Assembly: GCF_002632825.1 (NCBI RefSeq)
Contig: NZ_NJAJ01000013.1
Location: forward strand, 60,775-124,774
DNA from: Xenorhabdus stockiae
GTDB taxonomy: Bacteria; Pseudomonadota; Gammaproteobacteria; Enterobacterales; Enterobacteriaceae
Length of the DNA: 64,000 bases
Reading direction: 5' to 3'
The stretch's first letter is position 1. Each line of letters opens with the position of its first letter. The notes under the pieces were generated by a model. The model worked only from the letters and a program-made list of their open reading frames with translations. It was not told where the DNA came from and made no database searches. The position numbers and the translations under genes are program-made. This document shows, piece after piece, positions 49,755-58,901 of this stretch.

Positions 49755-51671
49755 GTGTCAGACGATTTTGCAGAAAATGGCATACTTGCCAAAACCATAC
49801 AGGGCTTTAAACCCCGCGATGCGCAACGGGAAATGTCTTCTGCGATTACTGCGGCAATTCAAAATAAGCAACAGTTAGTGGTAGAAGCGGGGACAGGAAC
49901 GGGGAAAACTTTTGCCTATCTGGTACCTGCATTGCGATCGGGCAAGAAAGTGATTATTTCCACAGGTTCAAAGGCGTTACAGGATCAACTCTATAGCCGG
50001 GATTTGCCTGCTATTACTGATTCGCTGGCATTTTCCGGTCGTCTGGCACTGCTAAAAGGACGTTCAAATTATTTATGCCTTGAGCGCCTTGAACAGCAAT
50101 CAATCGGTGGCTCTCAACTTGAGCCAGAAACACTCTCAGAAATAATTACGCTGAAAAATTGGTCGTCACAAACCGAAGATGGTGATATCAGTACTTGCCA
50201 TAAAATTGCGGAAGACAGCACTGTCTGGCCGTTGGTAACAAGCACTAATGATAACTGCCTTGGTCGCGACTGCCCGAATTATCAGGAGTGTTTTGTACTG
50301 AAAGCCCGCCGTAGGGCGATGGAAGCAGATATTGTCATCGTCAATCATCATCTATTTATGGCGGATGCAGTTGTCAAAGATACCGGATTTGGCGAATTAA
50401 TTCCGCAGGCGGAAGTGATGATTTTTGATGAGGCGCACCAAATTCCTGACATCGCCAGCCAGTATTTTGGGCAGCAGTTAAGCAGCCGACAATTACTGGA
50501 TTTATCCCGGGATATCATCATGGCTTACCGCACGGAAGTCAGGGATCAGGCTCAGTTACAAAAAAGTGCGGATCGACTGAGCCAGAGTACGCAAGATTTT
50601 CGTTTAGAACTCGGAGAAAACAGTTATCGTGGTAATCTCCGTGAAGTTTTGCAGCAGCAACATATTAAGCGGGCATTGGTGCGGCTGGATGATGCACTGG
50701 AACTTTGTTATGACGTTATGAAACTGTCACTGGGGCGTTCAGCAATGCTGGATGCAGCTTTTGAACGGGCTACAATCTATCGTAACCGTCTTAAAAGACT
50801 GATTGATGTGACTGTGCCTGATTATAGTTACTGGTTTGAAAGTTATGGGCGGCACTTTTTGCTGGCTTTAACGCCTCTGTCAGTTTCTGATAAATTCAGT
50901 GAGATGATCCGTGAACAATCCGGTTGTTGGGTTTTCACATCAGCAACGTTGTCAGTTAACGATCAACTCGAACATTTCACCGCGCGTCTGGGGTTAAAAC
51001 AGGCTCAAACTTTACTCCTTCCCAGCCCGTTTGATTATCAGCGCCAAATGTTATTGTGTGTTCCGCGTCATTTACCACTACCTAATCAGAATGGTGGGGC
51101 GAAATGGTTAGCGGGTATGTTAAAGCCACTGATCGAAAGTAATAAAGGGCGCTGTTTTTTCCTGTGTACTTCCCACCAAATGATGCGCAGTTTGGCTGAA
51201 GAATTCCGGGCAAGTATGACATTACCTGTATTGGTACAGGGCGAAACCAGTAAGGGAAAATTATTGTCACAATTTCTCGCAGCAGGTAATGCTTTGCTGG
51301 TGGCCACCGGAAGTTTTTGGGAAGGCGTAGATGTGCGAGGTGATGCACTATCCTGTGTCATTATCGATAAATTACCTTTTACAGCGCCGGATGATCCGCT
51401 ATTTAAAGCGAGAATCGAAGACTGTCAGCACAAAGGGGGAGATGCTTTCAGTGAAGTTCAGCTTCCTGATGCCGTACTTAGCCTGAAACAGGGAGTCGGG
51501 CGTTTGATTCGTGATGTTGATGATTATGGCGTGGTAGTCATTTGTGATAATCGACTAGTCATGCGCCCTTATGGTGAAGTCTTTCTCAACAGTCTGCCCC
51601 CGTCTCCCCGTACCCGAGATCTGTCGAAAGCGGTGGAATTTCTTAAATCCCGTCAATCACAGTCGCAGTAA
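49755..51671 (+). CDS. yoaA: XPD/DinG-family ATP-dependent DNA helicase YoaA
   Basis: Iron-sulfur superfamily 2 helicase; E. coli YoaA works with the polymerase III chi subunit in repair of blocked forks. The 638 residues start from GTG. Walker A EAGTGTGKTFAYLVP is near 40-54, the Fe-S cysteines are in YLCLERL, CHKIAEDS and CLGRDCPNYQECF, the DEAH box is FDEAHQIPD, and motif VI is LKQGVGRLIRD. tsaB follows 64 bases later, as in E. coli. Confidence 0.94.
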   Translation: MSDDFAENGILAKTIQGFKPRDAQREMSSAITAAIQNKQQLVVEAGTGTGKTFAYLVPALRSGKKVIISTGSKALQDQLYSRDLPAITDSLAFSGRLALLKGRSNYLCLERLEQQSIGGSQLEPETLSEIITLKNWSSQTEDGDISTCHKIAEDSTVWPLVTSTNDNCLGRDCPNYQECFVLKARRRAMEADIVIVNHHLFMADAVVKDTGFGELIPQAEVMIFDEAHQIPDIASQYFGQQLSSRQLLDLSRDIIMAYRTEVRDQAQLQKSADRLSQSTQDFRLELGENSYRGNLREVLQQQHIKRALVRLDDALELCYDVMKLSLGRSAMLDAAFERATIYRNRLKRLIDVTVPDYSYWFESYGRHFLLALTPLSVSDKFSEMIREQSGCWVFTSATLSVNDQLEHFTARLGLKQAQTLLLPSPFDYQRQMLLCVPRHLPLPNQNGGAKWLAGMLKPLIESNKGRCFFLCTSHQMMRSLAEEFRASMTLPVLVQGETSKGKLLSQFLAAGNALLVATGSFWEGVDVRGDALSCVIIDKLPFTAPDDPLFKARIEDCQHKGGDAFSEVQLPDAVLSLKQGVGRLIRDVDDYGVVVICDNRLVMRPYGEVFLNSLPPSPRTRDLSKAVEFLKSRQSQSQ

Positions 51672-51735
51672 AATCTCTGGGGGTATGATAGCATAGCCCC
51701 CTTATTTCGAATTCTATTCTTGCCGGAGTTAAGGC

Positions 51736-52431
51736 ATGTCCACACGGATTTTAGCTATTGATACAGCAACTGAAGCATGTTCTGTTGCACTTTGGAATGA
51801 TGGTCTCATTGAGGCGCAGTTTGAAATTTCCCCACGGGAACATACTCAACGTATTCTACCTATGGTGGAGGCGGTATTGTCCAAAGGTTGTATAAAGTTA
51901 CAACAATTGGATGCACTGGCATTTGGCAGAGGGCCGGGCAGTTTTACTGGTGTGCGTATTGGAGTGGGAATTGCTCAGGGGCTGGCCTTAGGAGCTGATC
52001 TGCCAATGATAGGTGTTTCTTCCCTGAAGACAATGGCTCAGGGGGTATTCCGTCTTAAAAATATATCGAATGTCTTGGTTGCCATTGATGCCCGTATGGG
52101 AGAGGTTTATTGGGCACAGTATACCCGTGATGAACAGGGTATATGGTCAGGGGATGAAACTGAATCTGTGTTAAAACCTGAGCAGGTACAGGCCATTATG
52201 TCTAATTTAACAGGGGAATGGGCAATAGCTGGAACGGGATGGGAAGCTTATCCTCAATTACTGGAAAGCCACTTAACTTTAATTCCGGGAGATATGGCGT
52301 TACCTCATGCAGAAGACATGCTGCCGTTAGCCGTTCAGATGTGGAAAGAGGGGGAGGCAACCGCAGTTGAGCTGGCAGAGCCCGTTTATCTACGTAATGA
52401 AGTCACATGGAAAAAATTACCGGGCCGCTAA
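51736..52431 (+). CDS. tsaB: tRNA threonylcarbamoyladenosine biosynthesis protein TsaB
   Basis: Partner of TsaD and TsaE in adding the t6A modification at position 37 of ANN-decoding tRNAs. The 231 residues match E. coli TsaB (YeaZ) in length: [43 protein letters not shown] (about 56-76) and [19 protein letters not shown] segments. It has an ASKHA fold without the TsaD metal site. The Shine-Dalgarno is GGAG. Confidence 0.95.
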   Translation: MSTRILAIDTATEACSVALWNDGLIEAQFEISPREHTQRILPMVEAVLSKGCIKLQQLDALAFGRGPGSFTGVRIGVGIAQGLALGADLPMIGVSSLKTMAQGVFRLKNISNVLVAIDARMGEVYWAQYTRDEQGIWSGDETESVLKPEQVQAIMSNLTGEWAIAGTGWEAYPQLLESHLTLIPGDMALPHAEDMLPLAVQMWKEGEATAVELAEPVYLRNEVTWKKLPGR

Positions 52432-52534
52432 AATTATTCAGGTAACTTTAGGGGAGAGGTTGCATAAATTTAATGCAACTTGCAGCGGAAACTGGTGTCC
52501 ATGAAATATTGATATCCATAAAAACAGGACTGGC

Positions 52535-52594
52535 TATACCCACCGTCTTTCAGGTTGTATCTCAGCCAAAGAAGAGGCAATCTGAAAGACGAAG
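52535..52594. repeat. Fold-back ERIC derivative upstream of the Slp gene
   Basis: The right-hand ERIC end occurs here twice in opposite orientations: CGTCTTTCAGGTTG (52544-52557) and CAATCTGAAAGACG (52578-52591), a 14-bp inverted repeat with one mismatch. The sequence CAGCCAA-AGAGGCAA of the ERIC core lies between them. It lies 45 bases before the Slp start and may form a hairpin in the leader. Confidence 0.65.
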
Positions 52595-52638
52595 AAGTCG
52601 CATTCTCTGATTTTTTTCCTGTATGGGAGGTATTTATT

Positions 52639-53235
52639 ATGCTCAATGGAACATACTGTCGGGTCATATTGCAATCTATTGTATTTATTGGGGCAATGGC
52701 ACTCATCGGTTGTGCATCAGTTCCGGACTCAATAAAAGGAGCGACTAAACACCCGGAGGAAAACCTGATTAGTGTCAAAAACAAACCCGATTTATATATT
52801 GGGCATGAAGGGCGCTTTGGTGGAAAAGTCCTAAGCGTCTTAAATGAAAAAGGACGGACACGGTTAGAAATTTCAACAATGCCACTGGCAAGTAATGCTG
52901 CTCCTCTTATTGGTACTCCTTCACTCGGTCGGCTTTATGCTTACGTGAATTATTTTCTGGAGCCTACTGATTTCAAGAACCATTATGTGACTGTTGTTGG
53001 CTTGATTACGGGAATAGAAAAAGGAAAAGTCGGGGATAGTCCATATAACTATGTTGTGATGAATGTTAATGGTTTTAAACGCTGGCATGAAATAAGACGT
53101 ATTTCATTACCATCTTCAGTAGGGAATATGTGGGGTTATTATGGTGATCCCTATTTTAATGAATGGATAGAACGTCCAGAAATTCAGTCTGCGCCTGTTG
53201 AAACTATCTTGACTGAGAAACATCCAGCTGAGTGA
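52639..53235 (+). CDS. Slp-family outer-membrane lipoprotein (YeaY-like)
   Basis: A 198-residue Slp-family lipoprotein. The signal peptide ends in LIGC with the lipidated Cys25; aspartate at +2 is absent, fitting outer-membrane sorting. The body has HEGRFGGKVLSVLNEKGRTRLEIS and FKNHYVTVVGLITGIEKGKVGDSPYNYVVMNVNGFKRWH, typical of Slp/YeaY. I start at ATG 52639 with GGGAGG before it; an open extension upstream runs into the ERIC-derived repeat. tsaB-yeaY-fadD is the E. coli order. The role is unknown; Slp proteins are stress-linked. Confidence 0.9.
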   Translation: MLNGTYCRVILQSIVFIGAMALIGCASVPDSIKGATKHPEENLISVKNKPDLYIGHEGRFGGKVLSVLNEKGRTRLEISTMPLASNAAPLIGTPSLGRLYAYVNYFLEPTDFKNHYVTVVGLITGIEKGKVGDSPYNYVVMNVNGFKRWHEIRRISLPSSVGNMWGYYGDPYFNEWIERPEIQSAPVETILTEKHPAE

Positions 53236-53285
53236 TAAAGGTGGTCTCATGTTTGTTACGAATATGAGACTACTTTAAATAAATA

Positions 53286-54452
53286 CTAAATTGTATTTTT
53301 ACCAGACCGGAATCGTAAAGAAAAATATATTACAAACAAAAGGATAGTAAAAATCATGAAAATATTAATTAACTGATGAAACTCAGTTATATGAAATAAA
53401 TCAAAACATATCATAAATACGCCGGTGAAACTCATTTTTAATGCACCCTGTAAAGCACTGGCAGCACCTTTATTCTTAGTTACATTCTCCATGCATAACA
53501 TCAATGATAAAGGGGCAATAACACCTGATACTGTGGCTAATAAAAAAGAGAATATCATAATATTAATGGGTGTTTCTAAGTTTTGTAATGAGAAAAAAAT
53601 AAGAATAAAGCTATAAAATATGAGTGATAGCAAATAGAGTTTTTTAGACGTTATTTTTATAAATTGCCTTCCTAACAACCATGATCCGAAAATAATTCCA
53701 GCAGCATAAATAATGAAGAATAGGCTGTTTTCTATCGGGCTATAGCCAATTTTATGAAAAATATAAGGAGAAGTGGAGTAATAGCCTATTGTATAAGAAA
53801 AAATGAGTGATGATGCAATGCTGAATGCAATAAATTGTATATTTTTTGCCAATTGAATATATGGCGTTAGGAATGTTGACGGTTTTGGTTCCTTTTTCTT
53901 CGTTTCACCCATTGTGAGTAAGGTAATAATTAGACCAATAAAATAAATAACAGCCAGTGTAAAAAAGGATATATGCCAGTTATATTTCATTTGTAGCCAG
54001 CCTCCAAAGACAGGGGCAAGAGCCGGAGATAGCTGGCTGGACATTGAAAAATAAGAAAATGCTTTTTTCAATTTTATACTTTCCTGAAAGATATCAACGA
54101 TAATAGCCCTTGAGATAACAGTAAAACTAGCTGCACCAAATGCTGTAATTATTCTGGACAAATAGAGGTAACTGATTTTTTCGCTATAGTCTGATAAGAA
54201 CAGACCAATAATAGAAATGGCAAACCCGATAACAACAGCAGGTTTTCTACCATAGCGATCACTGATACTGCCATAAAAAAACTGAGAAATACCCAGTATT
54301 GCCATATAAACTACAATTAAATTTTTGATGCTTTCTTGTGAAGCATTGAGTTCTTTTAAAATAAAAGGTAGTGAAGGATTAAAAAAATCAACAGCCATTA
54401 AACCAACAACGAGTAAAAAGCATGAAAAAAGAATTGTTTTTTGTTCGTTCAT
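53286..54452 (-). CDS. Bcr/CflA-type MFS drug transporter, AT-rich
   Basis: A 388-residue twelve-helix MFS protein resembling the Bcr/CflA group. Helix 1 is FLLVVGLMAVDFFNPSLPFIL, the loop 2-3 motif is GSISDRYGRKPAVVIG, and motif C-like SSQLSPALAPVFGGWLQMKYNW is near 150-171. Codon use is markedly AT-rich (many AAA, ATT, TTA and AGA codons). It stands in reverse orientation between the Slp gene and fadD, which are neighbours in E. coli, so it looks inserted. ATG 54450-54452 is used because the upstream extension lacks homology. The substrate is unknown. Confidence 0.84.
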   Translation of the reverse strand: MNEQKTILFSCFLLVVGLMAVDFFNPSLPFILKELNASQESIKNLIVVYMAILGISQFFYGSISDRYGRKPAVVIGFAISIIGLFLSDYSEKISYLYLSRIITAFGAASFTVISRAIIVDIFQESIKLKKAFSYFSMSSQLSPALAPVFGGWLQMKYNWHISFFTLAVIYFIGLIITLLTMGETKKKEPKPSTFLTPYIQLAKNIQFIAFSIASSLIFSYTIGYYSTSPYIFHKIGYSPIENSLFFIIYAAGIIFGSWLLGRQFIKITSKKLYLLSLIFYSFILIFFSLQNLETPINIMIFSFLLATVSGVIAPLSLMLCMENVTKNKGAASALQGALKMSFTGVFMICFDLFHITEFHQLINIFMIFTILLFVIYFSLRFRSGKNTI

Positions 54453-54623
54453 TAAAGTACCTTCACTTCTACATGACTCGTACATGTAAATTTTATTGCT
54501 GATGACAAAATACCCGTTTGATCACACCTAGGTTATTCACGAATAAAATGATTTTGTCCTAATATAGTGAAAAAATTATCAATACAAGATAAACAATACC
54601 GAAGTGTTTATTAGGTCAAGAAG

Positions 54624-54667
54624 TGTACACATTAGATTTCAGAATACGTGATGGTGGCGAGGGAGCG
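54624..54667. repeat. Degenerate left end of an ERIC element
   Basis: GTACACATTAGATTTCAGAA followed by TACGTGATGGTGGCGAGGGA matches the outer 40 bases of the full ERIC copies with several changes. The core and right end are missing. Confidence 0.6.
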
Positions 54668-54876
54668 TAGTTAACGCATTATTTTGTTTGAATGTTAACC
54701 AGTAACATGCGAATAACCCTTAATAATTATCGGGCATTGGTTTACATTGTTTATAACTATTTGGAATAATGATATGGGTTTTCGGCAAAAATAACTAAAT
54801 CAGTGTATAATTAGTGAATTATACATCTAAATACTAGTTATGTTATTAACTATTTGATAAATAATAAAAACATAGG

Positions 54877-54901
54877 GGCGGCATAAGCTGCCTTATTTTT
54901 T
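54877..54901 (+). terminator. Orphan intrinsic-terminator-like hairpin upstream of fadD
   Basis: GGCGGC (54877-54882), loop ATAA, GCTGCC (54887-54892), one G-T pair, then TTATTTTTT. It faces plus with no plus-strand gene in the preceding 1.6 kb. A TATAAT at 54806-54811 and a second small hairpin (TAGTTA/TAACTA, 54835-54852) lie upstream, so a short RNA of about 85 bases is possible. Confidence 0.5.
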
Positions 54902-54965
54902 AGCAGCGATAATAAAGTATTAAATTAGTGATGTGTATCGCCAACCTGAACAATGTTCCTTTTCA

Positions 54966-54982
54966 AACTGGTACGCTGAGTT
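54966..54982. promoter_or_regulatory. Probable FadR operator upstream of fadD
   Basis: AACTGGTACGCTGAGTT resembles the FadR site reported at E. coli fadD (AGCTGGTATGATGAGTT) at most positions, including the CTGGT and GAGTT arms. It lies 81 bases before the fadD start. FadR represses fatty-acid breakdown genes until long-chain acyl-CoA binds. Confidence 0.65.
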
Positions 54983-55063
54983 AATAATTTGTTAAATACA
55001 CAGGTCTGGTTTTTGTTTCATGGTCAATGGTTACACAGCAATTAGATTTCAGGAGTACTCAAC

Positions 55064-56743
55064 TTGGAAAAAGTCTGGCTAAAACATTATCCGGCGGATG
55101 TTCCGGCAGAAATCGATCCCGATCGTTATTCATCATTGATTGAAATGTTTGAAAATGCCGTGGCGAACTATGCTGATCAGGTCGCATTTATTAATATGGG
55201 TGAGGTTCTCACTTTCCGCAAACTGGAAGAGCGTAGTCGTGCCTTTGCTGCTTATTTACAAAATGGATTGGGGCTTAAAAAAGGCGATCGTGTGGCATTA
55301 ATGATGCCGAATCTACTGCAATATCCCATTGCTCTTTTTGGTATTCTGCGTGCGGGGATGATTGTTGTTAATGTAAACCCACTGTATACCCCACGAGAAT
55401 TGGAGCATCAACTTACTGACAGTGGTACTTCAGCTATAGTTATTGTCTCTAATTTTGCACATACCTTAGAAAAAATAGTTTTCAATACTCCGGTCAAGCA
55501 TGTCATTCTGACTCGCATGGGTGACCAGTTATCCCGTCCAAAAGGGACTCTTGTAGATTTCGTCGTAAAATATATTAAACGGCTTGTTCCGAAATATCAC
55601 TTGCCGGATGCAATTTCATTTCGCAGCGTTATCCACAAGGGTTATCGCATGCAGTATGTCAAACCAGAGGTAAATAACGAAGATTTGGCATTTCTGCAAT
55701 ATACCGGAGGTACAACAGGTGTGGCAAAAGGCGCCGTGTTGACCCACCGGAATATGTTAGCGAACCTTGAACAGGTTAAAGCCAGTTATTCATCGTTGTT
55801 ACGTCCCAAACAAGAACTGGTTGTCACGGCGTTGCCGCTATACCATATTTTTGCTCTTACTATAAATTGCCTGCTGTTCACTGAATTGGGTGGTCGGAAC
55901 TTATTGATTACCAATCCGCGGGATGTGAACGCAACGGTTAAAGAGCTTTCCCGTTATAAATTTACCGCATTGTCTGGCGTGAATACGTTATTTAATGCCT
56001 GGATGAATAATGCGGAATTCCAGAAACTGGATTTTTCTGCATTACGTCTGGCTGTCGGTGGTGGTATGGCAGTGCAGAGCGCGGTTGCGGATAAGTGGCA
56101 AAAATTGACAGGTTGCCATTTACTCGAAGGATATGGCCTGACTGAGTGTGCACCTTTAGTGTCTGCTAACCCACATAATCTGGATCATCATAGTGGCAGC
56201 ATTGGTTTCCCGATTCCTTCAACAGATATTAGGCTGATGGATGACAGTGGGAATGAGGTTCCTATGGGAGAGGCTGGTGAAATGTGGGTTCGTGGGCCTC
56301 AGGTAATGAAAGGTTACTGGAATCGCCCTGATGCAACCGCTGAGGTATTAAAAGACGGCTGGCTGGCAACAGGGGATATTGCCAATCTGGATGAAAAAGG
56401 CTTCCTGCATATTGTTGATCGGAAAAAAGATATGATTCTGGTTTCCGGTTTCAATGTCTATCCGAATGAAGTGGAAGATGTTGTTTCATCACACCCCAAA
56501 GTGTTGGAGTCAGCGGCAATCGGTGTTCCGAACGAAAACTCAGGTGAAACGGTTAAAATCTTTGTTGTTCGTAAAGACCCTAGTTTAACTGAGGATGAAC
56601 TTAAAACACACTGCCGACGTTATTTAACTGCTTATAAGGTGCCTAAAATTATCGAATTCCGTGATGAATTACCGAAATCGAATGTAGGTAAAATTCTTCG
56701 TAAAGAACTGCGTAAAGAAGAAATAGAAAAAGCAGAAAAATAG
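55064..56743 (+). CDS. fadD: Long-chain-fatty-acid--CoA ligase FadD
   Basis: Activates imported long-chain fatty acids to acyl-CoA with ATP at the inner membrane, feeding beta-oxidation. The 559 residues start from TTG, like E. coli fadD, preceded by CAGGAG. They show the AMP-binding P-loop [12 protein letters not shown] (about 213-224), [11 protein letters not shown], and the FACS signature region [26 protein letters not shown] (about 431-456). Confidence 0.96.
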   Translation: MEKVWLKHYPADVPAEIDPDRYSSLIEMFENAVANYADQVAFINMGEVLTFRKLEERSRAFAAYLQNGLGLKKGDRVALMMPNLLQYPIALFGILRAGMIVVNVNPLYTPRELEHQLTDSGTSAIVIVSNFAHTLEKIVFNTPVKHVILTRMGDQLSRPKGTLVDFVVKYIKRLVPKYHLPDAISFRSVIHKGYRMQYVKPEVNNEDLAFLQYTGGTTGVAKGAVLTHRNMLANLEQVKASYSSLLRPKQELVVTALPLYHIFALTINCLLFTELGGRNLLITNPRDVNATVKELSRYKFTALSGVNTLFNAWMNNAEFQKLDFSALRLAVGGGMAVQSAVADKWQKLTGCHLLEGYGLTECAPLVSANPHNLDHHSGSIGFPIPSTDIRLMDDSGNEVPMGEAGEMWVRGPQVMKGYWNRPDATAEVLKDGWLATGDIANLDEKGFLHIVDRKKDMILVSGFNVYPNEVEDVVSSHPKVLESAAIGVPNENSGETVKIFVVRKDPSLTEDELKTHCRRYLTAYKVPKIIEFRDELPKSNVGKILRKELRKEEIEKAEK

Positions 56744-56786
56744 CTTAGAGAGTGTTCAGAAAGGCAATTGACATTGCCTATTACGT

Positions 56787-56815
56787 CAACAACGCCGGTT
56801 TTACCGGCGTTGTTG
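56787..56815 (+). terminator. Hairpin terminator of fadD
   Basis: CAACAACGCCGG (56787-56798), loop TTTTA, CCGGCGTTGTTG (56804-56815), then TATCTTGC. A perfect 12-bp stem about 44 bases after fadD; the T-run is short. Confidence 0.78.
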
Positions 56816-57183
56816 TATCTTGCTGATCGGTGTTGGTTATCGATTCTAAAATTTCTAAATTATAGAATAAGCTGCTCCGTTCTTGAGATACTTTTTTAAG
56901 ATCAGGAGTAGGATTTTATAAACAGGTATGGCATTAACTTCCTTGAATTGACTGAATAATCTTACTTGCCTAATCAGTAGATGACACATGTCCTGCCTGT
57001 TTCCTTTCTGCATTAGCCGGAATAATTCCAGATCAATCATGCATAGTATTATCTCAAAATGATATTTTGAAAGTCATAGAAGAATAAAGGTCATCGTGTT
57101 TGAGATAATTTTTTCAAAGTTGTGGTAAGTGGAAACTATGTTTAATACTATAGAATGCATAAATGGCTATCTAATTAAAAGTG
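56816..57183. other. fadD-rnd intergenic region with a long stem-loop
   Basis: No gene is supported. An 11-bp inverted repeat, ATTATCTCAAA (57049-57059) and TTTGAGATAAT (57100-57110), encloses 40 bases and is followed by TTTTTTC on the plus strand. An open frame on the minus strand (56855-57040) has no recognisable homology. Confidence 0.45.
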
Positions 57184-57307
57184 TGTACTTTATCTTTCAA
57201 GTTGCTTCTTTGTTAGCTGCGTTCATTCACTCTAGTCGCATAGTTATCTATGTTCCCGTGATGAGCCCCCTTACCGCCGCGATGTATCTTGAAATCCATT
57301 GTGTATA
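57184..57307. repeat. ERIC element, reversed, slightly diverged
   Basis: About 124 bp in reverse orientation: TATCTTTCAAGTTGCTTCTT at the left, GCGATGTATCTTGAAATCCA and TTGTGTATA at the right, and the core complement TTAGCTGCGTTCATTCACTC between. It ends about 90 bases before rnd. Confidence 0.85.
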
Positions 57308-57396
57308 GAGGTTTTTGTTGTTTGTACAAATCTATGTGCACTTTTATTTTTTAGCATTCAATTATTCACAACAAATTGTATTTAAAGGATATTTTA

Positions 57397-58536
57397 TTGT
57401 TTAGTTGTAATTATCAGTTAATCACATCCGATGCCCAGTTACAGTCCATCTGTGATCGGGCCAAACAACATGCAAAAATTGCGCTGGATACAGAATTTGT
57501 ACGCACAAGGACATATTATCCCCAATTAGGTTTGATTCAACTGTTTGATGGAGAAGAACTTTCTCTGATTGACCCCCTTGAAATTTCTCAATGGCAGCCT
57601 TTACGCGAATTATTGACTGATCCGAATGTTGTAAAATTCATTCATGCTGGCAGTGAAGATTTGGAAGTTTTTTGGAATAGCTTTCAGTGCATGCCTACTC
57701 CGATCATAGATACTCAGGTATTGGCGGCATTTATTGGGCATCCTTTGTCGTGCGGGTTTGCAACATTGATTTCAGAATATTTGCATGTAGAGCTGGATAA
57801 AAGCGAATCACGTACTGATTGGCTGGCTCGTCCGCTCAGTGAAAAGCAATGTGAATATGCGGCGGCGGATGTTTATTATCTCTTGCCTTTGGCTGATATT
57901 CTGATGACAGCCACAGAGCAGGCGGGTTATATGGACGCAGCAAAAGATGAAAGCGAACTGATTGTACAGCGTCGCAAAGAGATCTTAATGCCGGAGTCTG
58001 CATACAAAGATATCAGTAATGCCAACCAACTACGCCCAAGGCAATTAGCCTGTTTAAAAAAACTGGCTGCATGGCGTTTGAATCAGGCTCGTGAACGGGA
58101 TTTGGCTGTTAATTTTGTTATTCGTGAAGAAAACTTGTGGCAGGTGGCGCGTTATATGCCAACTTCACTGGGCGAGTTAGATGCTTTGGGGTTAAGTGGG
58201 CAGGAAATTCGTTGTCATGGGCGTCGGTTACTGGCAATGGTAGCAGAATGCCGGGATCTTTCAGATGAAGAATGCCCTGAATTAATTAAAAACTTAGTTG
58301 ATTACCCTGAGTATCGTAAAGCGTTTAAAGAAATAAAATCACTGATAAATAGGGTCAGTGAACCACACCAATTTTGCGCTGAATTATTGGCATCCCGCCG
58401 TCAGATTAATCAATTACTCAGTGCTCACTGGAAACTGAAATCATCAGAAAGTCTACCTGAGTTATTACGGGGCTGGCGGAATAAACTATTGGCTGAACAG
58501 ATTGCTGAAATATTAGCTGATTACCCAGTTCTGTGA
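57397..58536 (+). CDS. rnd: Ribonuclease D
   Basis: 3'-to-5' exoribonuclease of the DEDD family that matures tRNA 3' ends. The 379 residues show IALDTEFVRTRTYYPQLGLIQL (Exo I), HAGSEDLEVF (Exo II), and YAAADVYYLLPL (Exo III), then an HRDC domain (about 215-295, LRPRQLACLKKLAAWRLNQARERDLAVNFVIRE). I start at TTG 57397, with AAAGGA at 7-base spacing; a TTG seven codons upstream is open but would contain that site. It converges with minE. Confidence 0.93.
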   Translation: MFSCNYQLITSDAQLQSICDRAKQHAKIALDTEFVRTRTYYPQLGLIQLFDGEELSLIDPLEISQWQPLRELLTDPNVVKFIHAGSEDLEVFWNSFQCMPTPIIDTQVLAAFIGHPLSCGFATLISEYLHVELDKSESRTDWLARPLSEKQCEYAAADVYYLLPLADILMTATEQAGYMDAAKDESELIVQRRKEILMPESAYKDISNANQLRPRQLACLKKLAAWRLNQARERDLAVNFVIREENLWQVARYMPTSLGELDALGLSGQEIRCHGRRLLAMVAECRDLSDEECPELIKNLVDYPEYRKAFKEIKSLINRVSEPHQFCAELLASRRQINQLLSAHWKLKSSESLPELLRGWRNKLLAEQIAEILADYPVL

Positions 58537-58554
58537 TCCATTTGTCTGAACTGA

Positions 58555-58580
58555 AATCGGGATGTTTATACATCCCGATT
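58555..58580. terminator. Hairpin between rnd and minE
   Basis: AATCGGGATG (58555-58564), loop TTTATA, CATCCCGATT (58571-58580). A perfect 10-bp stem between convergent genes, with modest T-richness after it. Confidence 0.7.
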
Positions 58581-58628
58581 ACTTTCGGGAAATCACGCGC
58601 TTAAATTAAATAGCACTATTTGATAGCG

Positions 58629-58898
58629 TTATTTTGGCGATTCCTCAATCTCCGGTAATGTTACATTGAGTTCCAGTACGGAGATATCATCATTCTTTTG
58701 CTCAAACTGTACAGAAAGCATATCCGGGTCAATTTGTACATATTTACAAATGACAGCCAGAATATCACGTTTCATTTCGGGCAAATAGGCAGGCTCAGCA
58801 TCACCACGGCGCCGTTCTGCCACGATGATTTGCAGCCGTTCCTTGGCAATATTGGCTGTCGACTTTTTTCTCGACAGGAAGAAATCTAACAAAGCCAT
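58629..58898 (-). CDS. minE: Cell division topological specificity factor MinE
   Basis: Stimulates MinD ATPase and makes the Min system oscillate, so that division happens at mid-cell. The 89 residues start [32 protein letters not shown], with the N-terminal amphipathic segment and the MinD-binding helix, followed by the C-terminal dimerisation domain. minD ends three bases before its start. Confidence 0.97.
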   Translation of the reverse strand: MALLDFFLSRKKSTANIAKERLQIIVAERRRGDAEPAYLPEMKRDILAVICKYVQIDPDMLSVQFEQKNDDISVLELNVTLPEIEESPK

Positions 58899-58901
58899 GC
58901 G

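Larger units (their letters stand above)
54453..55063. other. Intergenic region between the MFS gene and fadD
   Basis: About 610 bp, strongly AT-rich. It holds an ERIC remnant (54624-54667), a plus-strand terminator-like hairpin with no parent gene (54877-54901), and a FadR-like site (54966-54982). No protein gene is visible. Confidence 0.6.

Noticed and set aside
56855..57040. 61-codon minus-strand frame between fadD and rnd
   Set aside because: No ribosome site, no homology recognised and AT-rich composition typical of chance frames.
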